Part shown: positions 20,204 to 28,091 of the stretch, in pieces | How positions within the stretch are numbered: position 1 is the first letter of the stretch | Layout: each line of letters starts with the position of its first letter | Assembly (NCBI GenBank): GCA_964524835.1 | Contig: CAZGEG010000004.1 | Location: 141,599-205,598, forward strand | Source: JACRCG01 sp964524835 | GTDB lineage: Bacteria; Desulfobacterota; Desulfuromonadia; Geobacterales; Pseudopelobacteraceae | Reading direction: 5' to 3' | Length of the DNA: 64,000 bases | Position numbers and translations under genes: made by a program | The notes under the pieces: model-generated | Told to the model about the DNA's origin: nothing | The model's input: only the letters and a program-made list of their open reading frames with translations | The model's database searches: none

Positions 20204-20665
20204 TCAGTAGAAGTCGCGAGCCCAGATGTTCTGGGTGCGCTTCTGGTCGTCATTCCAGTATAAAAGCTTGTTCAACAGATCGTCAAAATCAATGGTTTGT
20301 TCCTTGAGAAGAGCAACCATCTGCCGCAATCGATGTGGCAACTGCTCAGAATCGGCATCCAGAAGAGTAATGAAGCGCCGCTCCGTACTCGTGGAACCGC
20401 TTGACATCTGATGCGCTGCACACGCTTTCCCGAAAGTCATCGGTAAACCACTTCTACCGTCCCGCCAATGACTGGCCCAAAGACCGGCTACCAGATAGAA
20501 GACATCCCTCCTCCAATAGTTTTCCTCGTCTTTCAGAAAGGGCTCTATATAGGGATAGGCGGGAACAAATTTCCCCGGATCAAAAGCGAGGCTGCGCCGT
20601 AGCACCGCCCGCACCCTGGTGTCTTTCTCGTTCAAGCCTTCCAGCCATTCGATGAATCCATTCAT
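20204..20665 (-). CDS. cse2: Cse2 (CasB/Cas11), Cascade small subunit
   Basis: 153-residue helical small subunit; two copies stabilise the Cascade belly and the displaced DNA strand. Recognised from its position between cse1 and cas7e, its size, and the short family features LRRSLAFDPGKFVPAYPYIEP and AGLWASHW. It overlaps the cse1 stop by four bases, so the two are translationally coupled. Confidence 0.9.
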   Translation of the reverse strand: MNGFIEWLEGLNEKDTRVRAVLRRSLAFDPGKFVPAYPYIEPFLKDEENYWRRDVFYLVAGLWASHWRDGRSGLPMTFGKACAAHQMSSGSTSTERRFITLLDADSEQLPHRLRQMVALLKEQTIDFDDLLNKLLYWNDDQKRTQNIWARDFY

Positions 20666-22182
20666 GCGACCTCCTTCACTGGTTCGAGTTTGATAATTTC
20701 ATCGTTCAGATGTTTCAACTTACGTAGTACCAAGCCTTCAGCTTTTATAAGTGCCCGAATAGCCCAGGCATCACCAGTAGATACCGACGCACTATGCTGA
20801 TCCCAGGCGGTCTTTAATGTGTCCCGAACCAACTTCAGCCATTGACAGCGGATATCTTCTGAATCCCTATCAAGACAGTACTCACGTAGGATCTCGTGAA
20901 AACGAGATTCAAGCGTGGACCAGTACCAAGAGTTCACTGGCATCTGCTCTACAAACCGGCTGATGTCCTTACCGAACGGCTCTCGCTCCCCTCGGCTCAA
21001 AATATCCCGCGCGAAGGATTTACAGGCCATCCAGAGAGATTTTTGGGTATCCTCTGCATCGTTAAGAAGTTGCCGAATCTCCGTTCGAATGAAGTGGTCT
21101 CCTGTCAGCGATTCAGGCAAGGCGAAACGCTCCATACGCCAATACTCGATCTTCGCCTTATTGTTTGACTGCCCCAGCACCATTACTGATCGTGGGAATC
21201 TGTCTCGGTTCAACCGCGTCAGAGCTGTCGCATGCTCAATTACCTGAGGTGCAAGATGTGATTCATCGGGGAGCAGGGAATCAAAGTCTCTCCAAAATCC
21301 TCGGTCACGGAATTGGATAGGGAGCTTACCGTTTTTTTCGTCGATCCTGTAACCATGCATGGGGTCGATCTGATCAACAGTAGTATTTCCAACTCCTGAA
21401 GCGAAAGCCAGTTTATTGATCTGCCCTGAATCATCAGCTTCGAGTCGGATTGAACGAGTCCTCCATGTGTAACGATCAGCAAAACCACTTACAGAGCGCA
21501 CTAAACCGTCTTTTAGACTTTCCACCGATTCCGGGATTCTTTCCCATAAAGGATGATCGGCAGCAGATATTTCTCTGTTTTGTGGGATTAACGAAAGCAG
21601 AAGCGTGTCGGAGAGATCACACCCAAGTGGCAGAACCATAGCAGCCGTTGCAGATGGCGCAGTGCCAGTATGCGATAATTCGCTTTTTCCGCAGCTCACT
21701 GAAAATGTCTGAGTGGCCAGTATCCAACGAGTTGCCTCAGCCTCAGAAATGGTGCCGGCAGCTTCAACATCCACATGATCGAAAAGGACCTTGGCATTGT
21801 CAGCATTATGCTCTGCAGCAAGTACCGTCCAAGCTCTCCATGTCTTCGGTTCAAATGTAGGAATTTGCCCAAACGGATATTTTTCATCAAACAACCAAAA
21901 CCGTTCCCGCCACTTTTCCAGATATGCTGTAATCTTATCTCCCGGCAAACCACCCTTGAACAACGACTTGGCCTGATCAATATCTGTCGGCCCTTCCAGT
22001 GAGCTGTACAACACGGCCAGCAGAAAGCGATGCAGAGCCGCTACCACCAGCGGCGAAGTATCTTCGATAGAAGAGATCTCCCTGGAGCGCAGCAGGGTGT
22101 CGCGAATACCCAGTTCGTCTCGCGTCCCGTCGGGGAATCGCACCGGAATCCATTTATCGTCAACCAGGTTGAATCGGCTCAT
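20662..22182 (-). CDS. cse1: Cse1 (CasA/Cas8e), Cascade large subunit and PAM reader
   Basis: 506 residues. The large subunit reads the PAM and recruits Cas3. The N-terminus MSRFNLVDDKWIPVRF is the typical CasA opening (FNLxxxxWIPV), and the stretch around LWLFDEKYPFGQIPTF resembles the family's core. It overlaps cas3 by four bases upstream and cse2 by four downstream. Some candidate PAM-contact loops can be located, but the PAM cannot be deduced reliably from the protein alone. Confidence 0.94.
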   Translation of the reverse strand: MSRFNLVDDKWIPVRFPDGTRDELGIRDTLLRSREISSIEDTSPLVVAALHRFLLAVLYSSLEGPTDIDQAKSLFKGGLPGDKITAYLEKWRERFWLFDEKYPFGQIPTFEPKTWRAWTVLAAEHNADNAKVLFDHVDVEAAGTISEAEATRWILATQTFSVSCGKSELSHTGTAPSATAAMVLPLGCDLSDTLLLSLIPQNREISAADHPLWERIPESVESLKDGLVRSVSGFADRYTWRTRSIRLEADDSGQINKLAFASGVGNTTVDQIDPMHGYRIDEKNGKLPIQFRDRGFWRDFDSLLPDESHLAPQVIEHATALTRLNRDRFPRSVMVLGQSNNKAKIEYWRMERFALPESLTGDHFIRTEIRQLLNDAEDTQKSLWMACKSFARDILSRGEREPFGKDISRFVEQMPVNSWYWSTLESRFHEILREYCLDRDSEDIRCQWLKLVRDTLKTAWDQHSASVSTGDAWAIRALIKAEGLVLRKLKHLNDEIIKLEPVKEVA

Positions 22183-24845
22183 TCGGCCTCCTTTGTTTCA
22201 TACACCAGTCCAAGATCGTCATCCAGTCGCACCGTCGCATCTTCTATCCAGCAGTTTTCATCATTTAATACCAGCGGGAAGTAGTTCCGGAGAAGTGTAG
22301 ATTTTTTCCAGCCTTCCGGCACTCCAAGCCCTTTCAGTTTATTAACCAATCCCTTGCGCGAAACACTCAAGGCCCGCAAGCACCAGCTTTTTGCCTGGTT
22401 AAAGTCAGGCTGTGTCACCGAGCTGAACTCATCAGAATGAAAAAGCGGAATTACCGTCACAGACTGTTCGCCAAGCCTAGTCTGGGCAATAAGAGTGGGA
22501 TGCAATCCCGGTTCGTCCTCACCAGCCATTTCAAACTTTACCTCTTTCCAGGAGCCATCATCCGGGAATCCTATAATCGCCATGTTGGCGCGCTGCCGCT
22601 GAGAAATAACCTCGCCTTCAACTAATATTGCCTTGTCCATTCGATCTATCAGAAAATCGGGGGTGATGACAGAATCCTCGTACACCGCCTGCACCAACGT
22701 ATCGATCTCATCAGGCAGTGTCACCGTTTGCCGTTGTTCCTCCCGAAGCAGGCACCAGGTACGCAACAGAATATCCTCACGATAGACCTTCCCCCACCAC
22801 AGGGGCTTGCCGAATGATGGCGGCTCGTCACCGGCAAGACCAGCCACCAAGAGGGTTGGAGGCCCGGCAACCGGCCTGCCCTCCCGCTTATGCCGCCATA
22901 AGCGCCCGGCACGCTGCAGCACAAGGTCTATGGGTGCAAGGTCGGTTGCAATTACGTCAAAATCAAGGTCAAGGCTCTGTTCGGCAACCTGCGTAGCAAT
23001 AAGAATTTTCCGTCCGCTTCTATTGCCATCTTCTCCGAAGGTCGCCAAGACAAGATCCTCGCGTTTCTGGCGCCTATCAGCCGGAAACCGCGCATGGAAA
23101 AGGAATATTTCCGTCCCATCGGCAAGCCGCTTGCCGACACGTTGACCATCGCTCTCCATTGGCTCGCCGCCCGGAAAATGCCGGTACAACTCTTGAGCCC
23201 GCTGCACCGTATTGACCAGCGCCAGCCCCATGCCTCCGTTGACAAGATGTTCATTCAGGGCAGACTGAATGCTTGGCAGGTCGCAGGGAATGCCCTGTAA
23301 CCGCAGAGTCAAGCGGCGAGCGGGATCAGCCGCAAAATGGATTTGATCCACCGCCCCAGGACGAAAGACCGAAAGGCGGGGATATTCCGTTTCCTGTCCC
23401 GGCAAGGCAGCGTTTACCACTTTAGCCAACTCGCGCCGGATATTTGGTGGTAGCGTCGCCGAGAGCAAAACCACCGACGAGCCGAGCGACAAGAGCCAGC
23501 GCAACAAATGAACAAGTAGCGTACCCGTGTAGGCGTCATAAGCGTGGATTTCGTCGAACACCACGACACGATTTGCAAGTCCCCACAGGCGAACGAAGTT
23601 ATGCCGGACCGGCAGAATAGGAAGAATGGCTTGATCCACCGTTCCGACGCCATATTCCGAAAGTAGCGCCCGTTTTTTGTTGGTGAACCACTCGCCAGCT
23701 CGTATCTCACCGCCCGTTTCCGGGTCATGGATGCCGGTAAGTCGCAGATTTTGAAAGGTGTCGTTGAACGCTGTCCCGCCATGCAGCAGTTGCAGATCAA
23801 GCTTGCGGTCAACTCCCTGTTGGCGAATGAATTTCAAGGTGCGCTTAAACATTGCATTGCCGGTAGCTTTGGTCGGTAAAGCCACATACAGCCCACGGTG
23901 CCCGAAACGGCGCTGCAGTTCAAAATGCGCATAGAAAGCCGCTTCGGTCTTCCCCTCGCCCATGGGAGCTTCAACCAGTAGAATTGCGGGCTCCTGCAAA
24001 TCAGTCAGAACATCGGCGATAGCCTGCTGCAAGGGACGTGGAGCAAAATCGAAGATCTGTTCAAAGGTTTTTTGCTCCTTTGCCAGCGGTGTTCTCGATT
24101 CCCAGCCGATGGCATCCAATGCCTTGTCGGCACAGCCTCTTCGCTTTTGAAACCATCCCGGCAGATCCTCGCAATCTTCGACAGTACCGAAAGTAAACCA
24201 TTCCTCGTTGGAACCGATCCAGTCAGCAAAGCTTGTTAGACCCGATAACAGCATAAAGTCAGGGCCGGATAGCGTTTCCTTGGTTGGAATCAGAGATGGT
24301 TTGAAGACCTCCTGCAGCGCTTCCAAAAGGCCTCGACGGGCTTCTTTCCAATCATTCCGAACAGCTTCAAGCCGCTCGCCACTTCCGACATGTATTTCAT
24401 ATTCAGCTTTGCCCTTCGCATTTTCTGAGGCTCGTTCGCCATGGTGGCATCCCACAGCATCAGCCACAAATTCCGCCAAGCTTTCTGGCCAATCCATACC
24501 CTGCAACAGTTCCGCAAGTGCTACCTGACTCACAAAGGCATGGTGAATATCTATGTTAGGGACACGGGGAAATCTAAGGCCTGTCATATCCTGCCACTTA
24601 CACTGAAAACCAGGACACGCCTTGCCCAGATCATGGCAGGCAATTATCAGCAATAGCCAGGGACGAGCTTCCGCCCACGCCATACCCAAGATTGCCGCCA
24701 TTCTTTCGCGGGTAGCTTCCGGTTCACGTGCAAGAATGGCGTCAGCACTTGCTGCTACATCCAGCATGTGCAAAAGCAGGGGGTGCCAGCGAGCATCATT
24801 ATTTCTGTCTGTTTTCGCCCAGATGTTTACCAGCATTTTGTCCAT
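22179..24845 (-). CDS. cas3: Cas3, HD nuclease and superfamily 2 helicase
   Basis: 888 residues, the effector that nicks and degrades target DNA once recruited by Cascade. The HD nuclease is at the N-terminus: His21, His71-Asp72 in ACHDLGK, His101 and His134-135 in GCHHGE. The helicase follows with Walker A GEGKT (296-300), DEIH (431-434), SAT (462-464) and motif VI QRAGRLWRHK near 650. All key motifs are intact. It is the first gene of the cas operon. GGTGGG a few bases ahead of ATG 24845 is a plausible ribosome site. Confidence 0.97.
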   Translation of the reverse strand: MDKMLVNIWAKTDRNNDARWHPLLLHMLDVAASADAILAREPEATRERMAAILGMAWAEARPWLLLIIACHDLGKACPGFQCKWQDMTGLRFPRVPNIDIHHAFVSQVALAELLQGMDWPESLAEFVADAVGCHHGERASENAKGKAEYEIHVGSGERLEAVRNDWKEARRGLLEALQEVFKPSLIPTKETLSGPDFMLLSGLTSFADWIGSNEEWFTFGTVEDCEDLPGWFQKRRGCADKALDAIGWESRTPLAKEQKTFEQIFDFAPRPLQQAIADVLTDLQEPAILLVEAPMGEGKTEAAFYAHFELQRRFGHRGLYVALPTKATGNAMFKRTLKFIRQQGVDRKLDLQLLHGGTAFNDTFQNLRLTGIHDPETGGEIRAGEWFTNKKRALLSEYGVGTVDQAILPILPVRHNFVRLWGLANRVVVFDEIHAYDAYTGTLLVHLLRWLLSLGSSVVLLSATLPPNIRRELAKVVNAALPGQETEYPRLSVFRPGAVDQIHFAADPARRLTLRLQGIPCDLPSIQSALNEHLVNGGMGLALVNTVQRAQELYRHFPGGEPMESDGQRVGKRLADGTEIFLFHARFPADRRQKREDLVLATFGEDGNRSGRKILIATQVAEQSLDLDFDVIATDLAPIDLVLQRAGRLWRHKREGRPVAGPPTLLVAGLAGDEPPSFGKPLWWGKVYREDILLRTWCLLREEQRQTVTLPDEIDTLVQAVYEDSVITPDFLIDRMDKAILVEGEVISQRQRANMAIIGFPDDGSWKEVKFEMAGEDEPGLHPTLIAQTRLGEQSVTVIPLFHSDEFSSVTQPDFNQAKSWCLRALSVSRKGLVNKLKGLGVPEGWKKSTLLRNYFPLVLNDENCWIEDATVRLDDDLGLVYETKEAE

Positions 24846-24949
24846 TACCCACCGACCTTATCGTTTAATGCCGCCACTGCTGCTACATCCAAACGATGAT
24901 ACGGTAACAGATGGTACCGATCACCTTCCCTCGCCGCTTTCCCCCAATA

Positions 24950-24964
24950 CCGGAAATATTCCGG
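24950..24964. promoter_or_regulatory. Palindrome upstream of cas3, possible operator
   Basis: CCGGAAATATTCCGG has perfect 6-bp arms around a 3-base centre and lies about 105 bases upstream of the cas3 start. Its symmetry and position suggest a dimeric regulator site or part of the cas promoter, but no regulator gene lies nearby. The 320-base gap 24846-25165 holds no gene. Besides this site it contains a C-rich REP-like element (24968-25005) and a second type of small inverted repeat (GGGCGC 25090-25095 / GCGCCC 25104-25109). Confidence 0.4.
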
Positions 24965-24967
24965 AAT

Positions 24968-25005
24968 CAAATCCCCCTCAGTCCCCCTTTGTCAAAGTGG
25001 GAGGT
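24968..25005. repeat. C-rich REP-like element downstream of the cas operon promoter
   Basis: AATCCCCCTCAGTCCCCC followed by TTTGTCAAAG and a partly decayed G-rich arm (TGGGAGG). It has the same layout as the elements at 7197-7327 and 25700-25792. It is the weakest copy, as its second arm is mutated. Confidence 0.6.
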
Positions 25006-25165
25006 ATAAACCGAACTTGTAAATAATCCTTACAGGTTGCCCCTTCGGCTATACAGGACAAGCCTTTCTCGAAGGGGGAAGCCGTAACCGGGCGCGGCAA
25101 GCAGCGCCCCTACTAATCCGCAATAATAACGACCCTATCACACATCAAAACCGTCACATAGCGTT

Positions 25166-25678
25166 CTAATGTCCCCCTCGCAACTCCATCCATATCCTCG
25201 CCGCCAGCCTCGCATCATCCAAAGCACGATGGCGCTGCGCCGAAATCGGCAGCGCACCAAACAAATGCCGATAGACGGTATCCAGCTTATGATTGGGCAG
25301 CTGCGGCAATAGCCTCCGAGACAACCGGACGGTGCAGTCCCAATTGTTTGATATCTCTTTCCCCAGGAGCGACACTTCGTTACGCACAAAATAGCTGTCA
25401 AAAGAGGCGTTATGCGCAACCAACGGTGCATCACCAACAAATTCCAGAAAACTGTTCCAGACATCATCAGGCTGCGGCTTGCCGCGCAGCATCTCCCCGG
25501 AGATGCCATGAACCTGATAAGCGCCAAAGCTGATTGCAGCGCCCGTGTCGATCAGTGAATCAAGCTCGTCAACGATGCTGTTGTCCACAACCGCAACGGC
25601 GCCGACTTCGATGACCCTACCTCCCCGTATGACCGACATGCCGGTAGTTTCCACATCAATGACTACAGTTCGTATCAC
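25166..25678 (-). CDS. DEDDh-family 3'-5' exonuclease (DnaQ-like)
   Basis: 170 residues forming one RNase H-like exonuclease domain. The DEDDh residues are all visible: Asp8 and Glu10 in VIDVETTG, Asp94 in HNASFDSYF, His150 and Asp155 in HRALDDA. Such proteins act as proofreading subunits (DnaQ), as standalone nucleases, or, when fused to Cas2 in some I-E systems, as trimmers of prespacers. It lies beyond cas3 on the same strand but is separated from it by 320 bases of repeats, so it is probably not in the cas operon. A general DNA-repair nuclease is the safer call. Confidence 0.88.
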   Translation of the reverse strand: MIRTVVIDVETTGMSVIRGGRVIEVGAVAVVDNSIVDELDSLIDTGAAISFGAYQVHGISGEMLRGKPQPDDVWNSFLEFVGDAPLVAHNASFDSYFVRNEVSLLGKEISNNWDCTVRLSRRLLPQLPNHKLDTVYRHLFGALPISAQRHRALDDARLAARIWMELRGGH

Positions 25679-25699
25679 GTTGTATAATTCTCCAATTGA

Positions 25700-25792
25700 T
25701 AAGTCCCCCTTTAAGAAAGGGGAATTCAGGGGGATTTGTCTTTAACTGTGCAAATCACCCCCCCTTCCTCCCTTCTTAAAGGGGGAATCTCC
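25700..25792. repeat. Second pair of inverted REP-like palindromes
   Basis: Two elements in inverted orientation: 25700-25740 (AAGTCCCCCTTTAAGAAAGG, then GGGGGATTTGTC) and 25751-25792 (AAATCACCCCCCC, then TTAAAGGGGGAATC). They fill much of the gap 25679-25904 between the exonuclease and the desulfoferrodoxin terminator; no gene is seen there. The design matches the pair at 7197-7327 on the other side of the CRISPR-Cas locus. Confidence 0.7.
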
Positions 25793-25904
25793 TAGCAGAA
25801 GTTTGTAACTGATCGCCTCGATCTATGTGCCATAAACCCTATCACAACCATGCGACACAATACGTCATTCGGGCCATAACGGACCATTATTTTTGTTCGC
25901 GGGC

Positions 25905-25942
25905 AAAAAAAAAGACCTTCCGGAAATCATCCTGAAGGTCTT
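25905..25942 (-). terminator. Rho-independent terminator of desulfoferrodoxin gene
   Basis: Read on the minus strand, AAGACCTTC (25942-25934) pairs with GAAGGTCTT (25920-25912) across a 13-base loop and is followed by a run of nine T. It sits about 30 bases after the stop of the superoxide reductase gene. Confidence 0.9.
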
Positions 25943-25972
25943 AATTATCGCAGGTTATGTAGATGCTCTCGA

Positions 25973-26353
25973 TCAGCCCTGAGCAGACCAAAGACCGTGC
26001 AGGTTGCACAGTTCGCGGGCTGTCACTTTTGCTGCCACAACATTAAAAGTAGCGGTCGGCGCGTCTCCCGGATTGAGCGCCTGACGATACACCTTTCCGT
26101 CGGCGATCAGCTCGATCCACTCGATGTAATGTTTCTCTTCCATCGGGTGGGCAACCGATCCGATCGTCACCTTTACGCTACCGGCGCCGATTTCAATGAC
26201 CGGGACGTGTTTCTCTTTAGCTGCGTCAACAGTATTTTCCGTCAGAAGTTTCATATCCTCACCGCAACAGACCAGATCTCCCGCTCCGGCATGGACGACT
26301 TCCACGATATTTCCGCACAACTCACATTTGTAGACTTCAAGTAATTTTGCCAT
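25973..26353 (-). CDS. dfx: Desulfoferrodoxin (superoxide reductase)
   Basis: 126 residues. It reduces superoxide to hydrogen peroxide in the cytoplasm of anaerobes without releasing oxygen. The N-terminal desulforedoxin domain binds an iron through Cys10, Cys13, Cys29 and Cys30. The catalytic centre has the standard ligands His49 (in EKHVP, with the nearby Glu47-Lys48), His69 (AHPM), His75 (KHYIEW), Cys116 and His119 (CNLHG). The full set of both iron sites makes this the two-centre type. An ACGGAGG ribosome site precedes the ATG. It appears monocistronic, with its own terminator. Confidence 0.96.
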   Translation of the reverse strand: MAKLLEVYKCELCGNIVEVVHAGAGDLVCCGEDMKLLTENTVDAAKEKHVPVIEIGAGSVKVTIGSVAHPMEEKHYIEWIELIADGKVYRQALNPGDAPTATFNVVAAKVTARELCNLHGLWSAQG

Positions 26354-26521
26354 TTTTTATCCTCCGTATCATGTAGTAGCCCCTCTTACAAGGCTTTGAT
26401 GATTATCAATTTTGGACGGGCAGCTCAAATGAGCTTTTAGATCCAGACAGGCAATTTCAAATACGACAGATATTGTCCTTTATACCGCAGTTAATTTATT
26501 TTGCAAGCAGGAAAATGAAAA

Positions 26522-26543
26522 GGGGACGCATTTCTGCGTCCCC
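26522..26543 (-). terminator. Rho-independent terminator of citrate synthase gene
   Basis: GGGGACGCA pairs with TGCGTCCCC across a short loop; on the minus strand the hairpin is followed by TTTTCATTTT. It lies about 30 bases after the gltA stop. The rest of the gap to the desulfoferrodoxin start (26354-26521) holds that gene's promoter region, with no clear consensus match. Confidence 0.88.
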
Positions 26544-26573
26544 CCATTGATACCGATTACTGAAGTTACATCA

Positions 26574-27902
26574 TTACGACAACTGACGTCCACCTTCAGC
26601 AGCCCATTTTTCGAGCATTGGCGTAGTAACAGACTTAGGACGCTCAAGAGCGTAGCCGAGACCACGGTCCCAGGTGATGTTGGCCATGCAGCCGAGTGCG
26701 CGACCTACACCGAACAAAACGGTGTAGAATTCAAACTCAGTCAGACCATAGTACATCTGGATGACGCCGGACTGTGCGTCAACGTTCGGCCATGGGTTTT
26801 TGGTTTTGCCGTGCTCGGTGAGAACGCCCGGAGCAACTTCGAAAATCATGGAAATAACTTTGAACAGCGGGTAATCTTTGAGGCCGGCGGTGTTTTGGCA
26901 GAACTCACGCTGTGAGGTATAGCGCGGATCGGTCTTACGGAGAACGGCGTGACCGTAACCGGGAATAACCTGGCCAGCGTTAAGAGTGTCCCAGAGAGCA
27001 GCTTTGATCAGTTCTGCAGTAGGCTCGACGCCTTTGCAATATTTTTCCTGGAACTTGAGAGTCCAGTCGAGAACTTCCTGATTTGCAAGGCCGTGCAGCG
27101 GGCCGGCAAGGCCGTTGAGACCGGCGGAGTATGCGTAGTAGGGATCGGACAGTGCAGAGTGAACCAGATGAGTGGTGTGCGCCGAAACGTTACCTGACTC
27201 GTGATCGGAGTGCAGGATGAAGTACATGCGGGCAACGTCCTTGTACTCTTCACTCTGGCCGATCATATGGGCAAAGTTGGCTCCCATGTCGAGGGTCGGA
27301 TCAATAGCGATCTGCTTGTCGCCGCGATATTTCAGGTTGTAAATAAAGGCAGCAATGATCGGAATACGGGCAACGATGTCACAGGCGTCTTCATACACAT
27401 ATTCCCATGCGATCATTTTGTTGAATTTGCCTGAGTTGTAGAAACCGGCAAATTTGGAGTCCTTCTGCAGTGCCAGCATGGCAACTGAGAGCATGACCAT
27501 CGGATGACTGTCACGCGGCAATGCGCGCAGGGCATCAAATACATACTGTGGAACAACCTGACGTGTTTTCCACTCGGCAACAACTTCAGCAACCTGGGCA
27601 TCAGTAGGAACGTCACCTGTAAGAAGCATGTACCAGAAGGATTCAACCGTCGGGTACTTGGAACCGGCTGCCTTCGGGAGCGCGGCAAAGGTTTCTGGAA
27701 TGGTCTTGCCACGGAAACGGATACCTTCCTGCGGATCCAGATAGGAGATATCTGTTACGAGCGAACGGATATCGCGGGCACCACCGATGCACTGGTCGAT
27801 AGTTACCTTGTCGATAACGACCTGACCAAATTCTTTAACAAGTTTGGCGGTACGTGGGCGGTGCTCCTCGATCTTCAGTTTGAGTGTGTCTTTCAGGGCC
27901 AT
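26574..27902 (-). CDS. gltA: Citrate synthase, eukaryotic-like type
   Basis: 442 residues. It condenses acetyl-CoA and oxaloacetate, the entry step of the oxidative TCA cycle used for acetate oxidation. Catalytic residues are His270 (GPLHGLANQ), His318 (GYGHAVLR) and Asp375 (VDAQSG), with the oxaloacetate-site segment HSDHESGNVSAHT at 231. The length and motif spacing match the mitochondrial-type enzyme, not the hexameric bacterial type. This family is characteristic of Geobacteraceae and is one of the main reasons for the host assignment. A GAAAAGGAGAG ribosome site precedes the ATG. Flanked by its own terminator, it is probably a single-gene unit. Confidence 0.97.
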   Translation of the reverse strand: MALKDTLKLKIEEHRPRTAKLVKEFGQVVIDKVTIDQCIGGARDIRSLVTDISYLDPQEGIRFRGKTIPETFAALPKAAGSKYPTVESFWYMLLTGDVPTDAQVAEVVAEWKTRQVVPQYVFDALRALPRDSHPMVMLSVAMLALQKDSKFAGFYNSGKFNKMIAWEYVYEDACDIVARIPIIAAFIYNLKYRGDKQIAIDPTLDMGANFAHMIGQSEEYKDVARMYFILHSDHESGNVSAHTTHLVHSALSDPYYAYSAGLNGLAGPLHGLANQEVLDWTLKFQEKYCKGVEPTAELIKAALWDTLNAGQVIPGYGHAVLRKTDPRYTSQREFCQNTAGLKDYPLFKVISMIFEVAPGVLTEHGKTKNPWPNVDAQSGVIQMYYGLTEFEFYTVLFGVGRALGCMANITWDRGLGYALERPKSVTTPMLEKWAAEGGRQLS

Positions 27903-28015
27903 TGTTTTACTCTCCTTTTCGTGGTGTGGGGGTGAACCCGGATAAAAAGCGCTTTCATCTTCCTGGCATCAGATCCATCTGGTTATTACGGGGAGAAACG
28001 GGACTCTTTTTTAGC

Positions 28016-28061
28016 ATACTGTATACGATTTTGTGCTGCAGTTATACTCGACCGTATACGG
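28016..28061 (-). promoter_or_regulatory. Cluster of GTATAC-type palindromes upstream of gltA
   Basis: Within 46 bases lie ATACTGTAT (28016-28024, continuing into GTATAC to 28026), a partial copy GTTATACTC (28041-28049) and the perfect palindrome CCGTATACGG (28052-28061). They are ~115-160 bases upstream of the gltA start. Repeated short palindromes suggest an operator array for a dimeric repressor. HgtR is known to repress citrate synthase in Geobacter sulfurreducens; whether these are its sites cannot be judged here. Confidence 0.45.
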
Positions 28062-28091
28062 AAAATGCAACAAAAATTTTGCTCCATGAAA

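Noticed and set aside
25166..25678. Calling the exonuclease a Cas protein
   Set aside because: It is separated from cas3 by 320 bases of repeats and has no family feature tying it to CRISPR; kept as a finding only.
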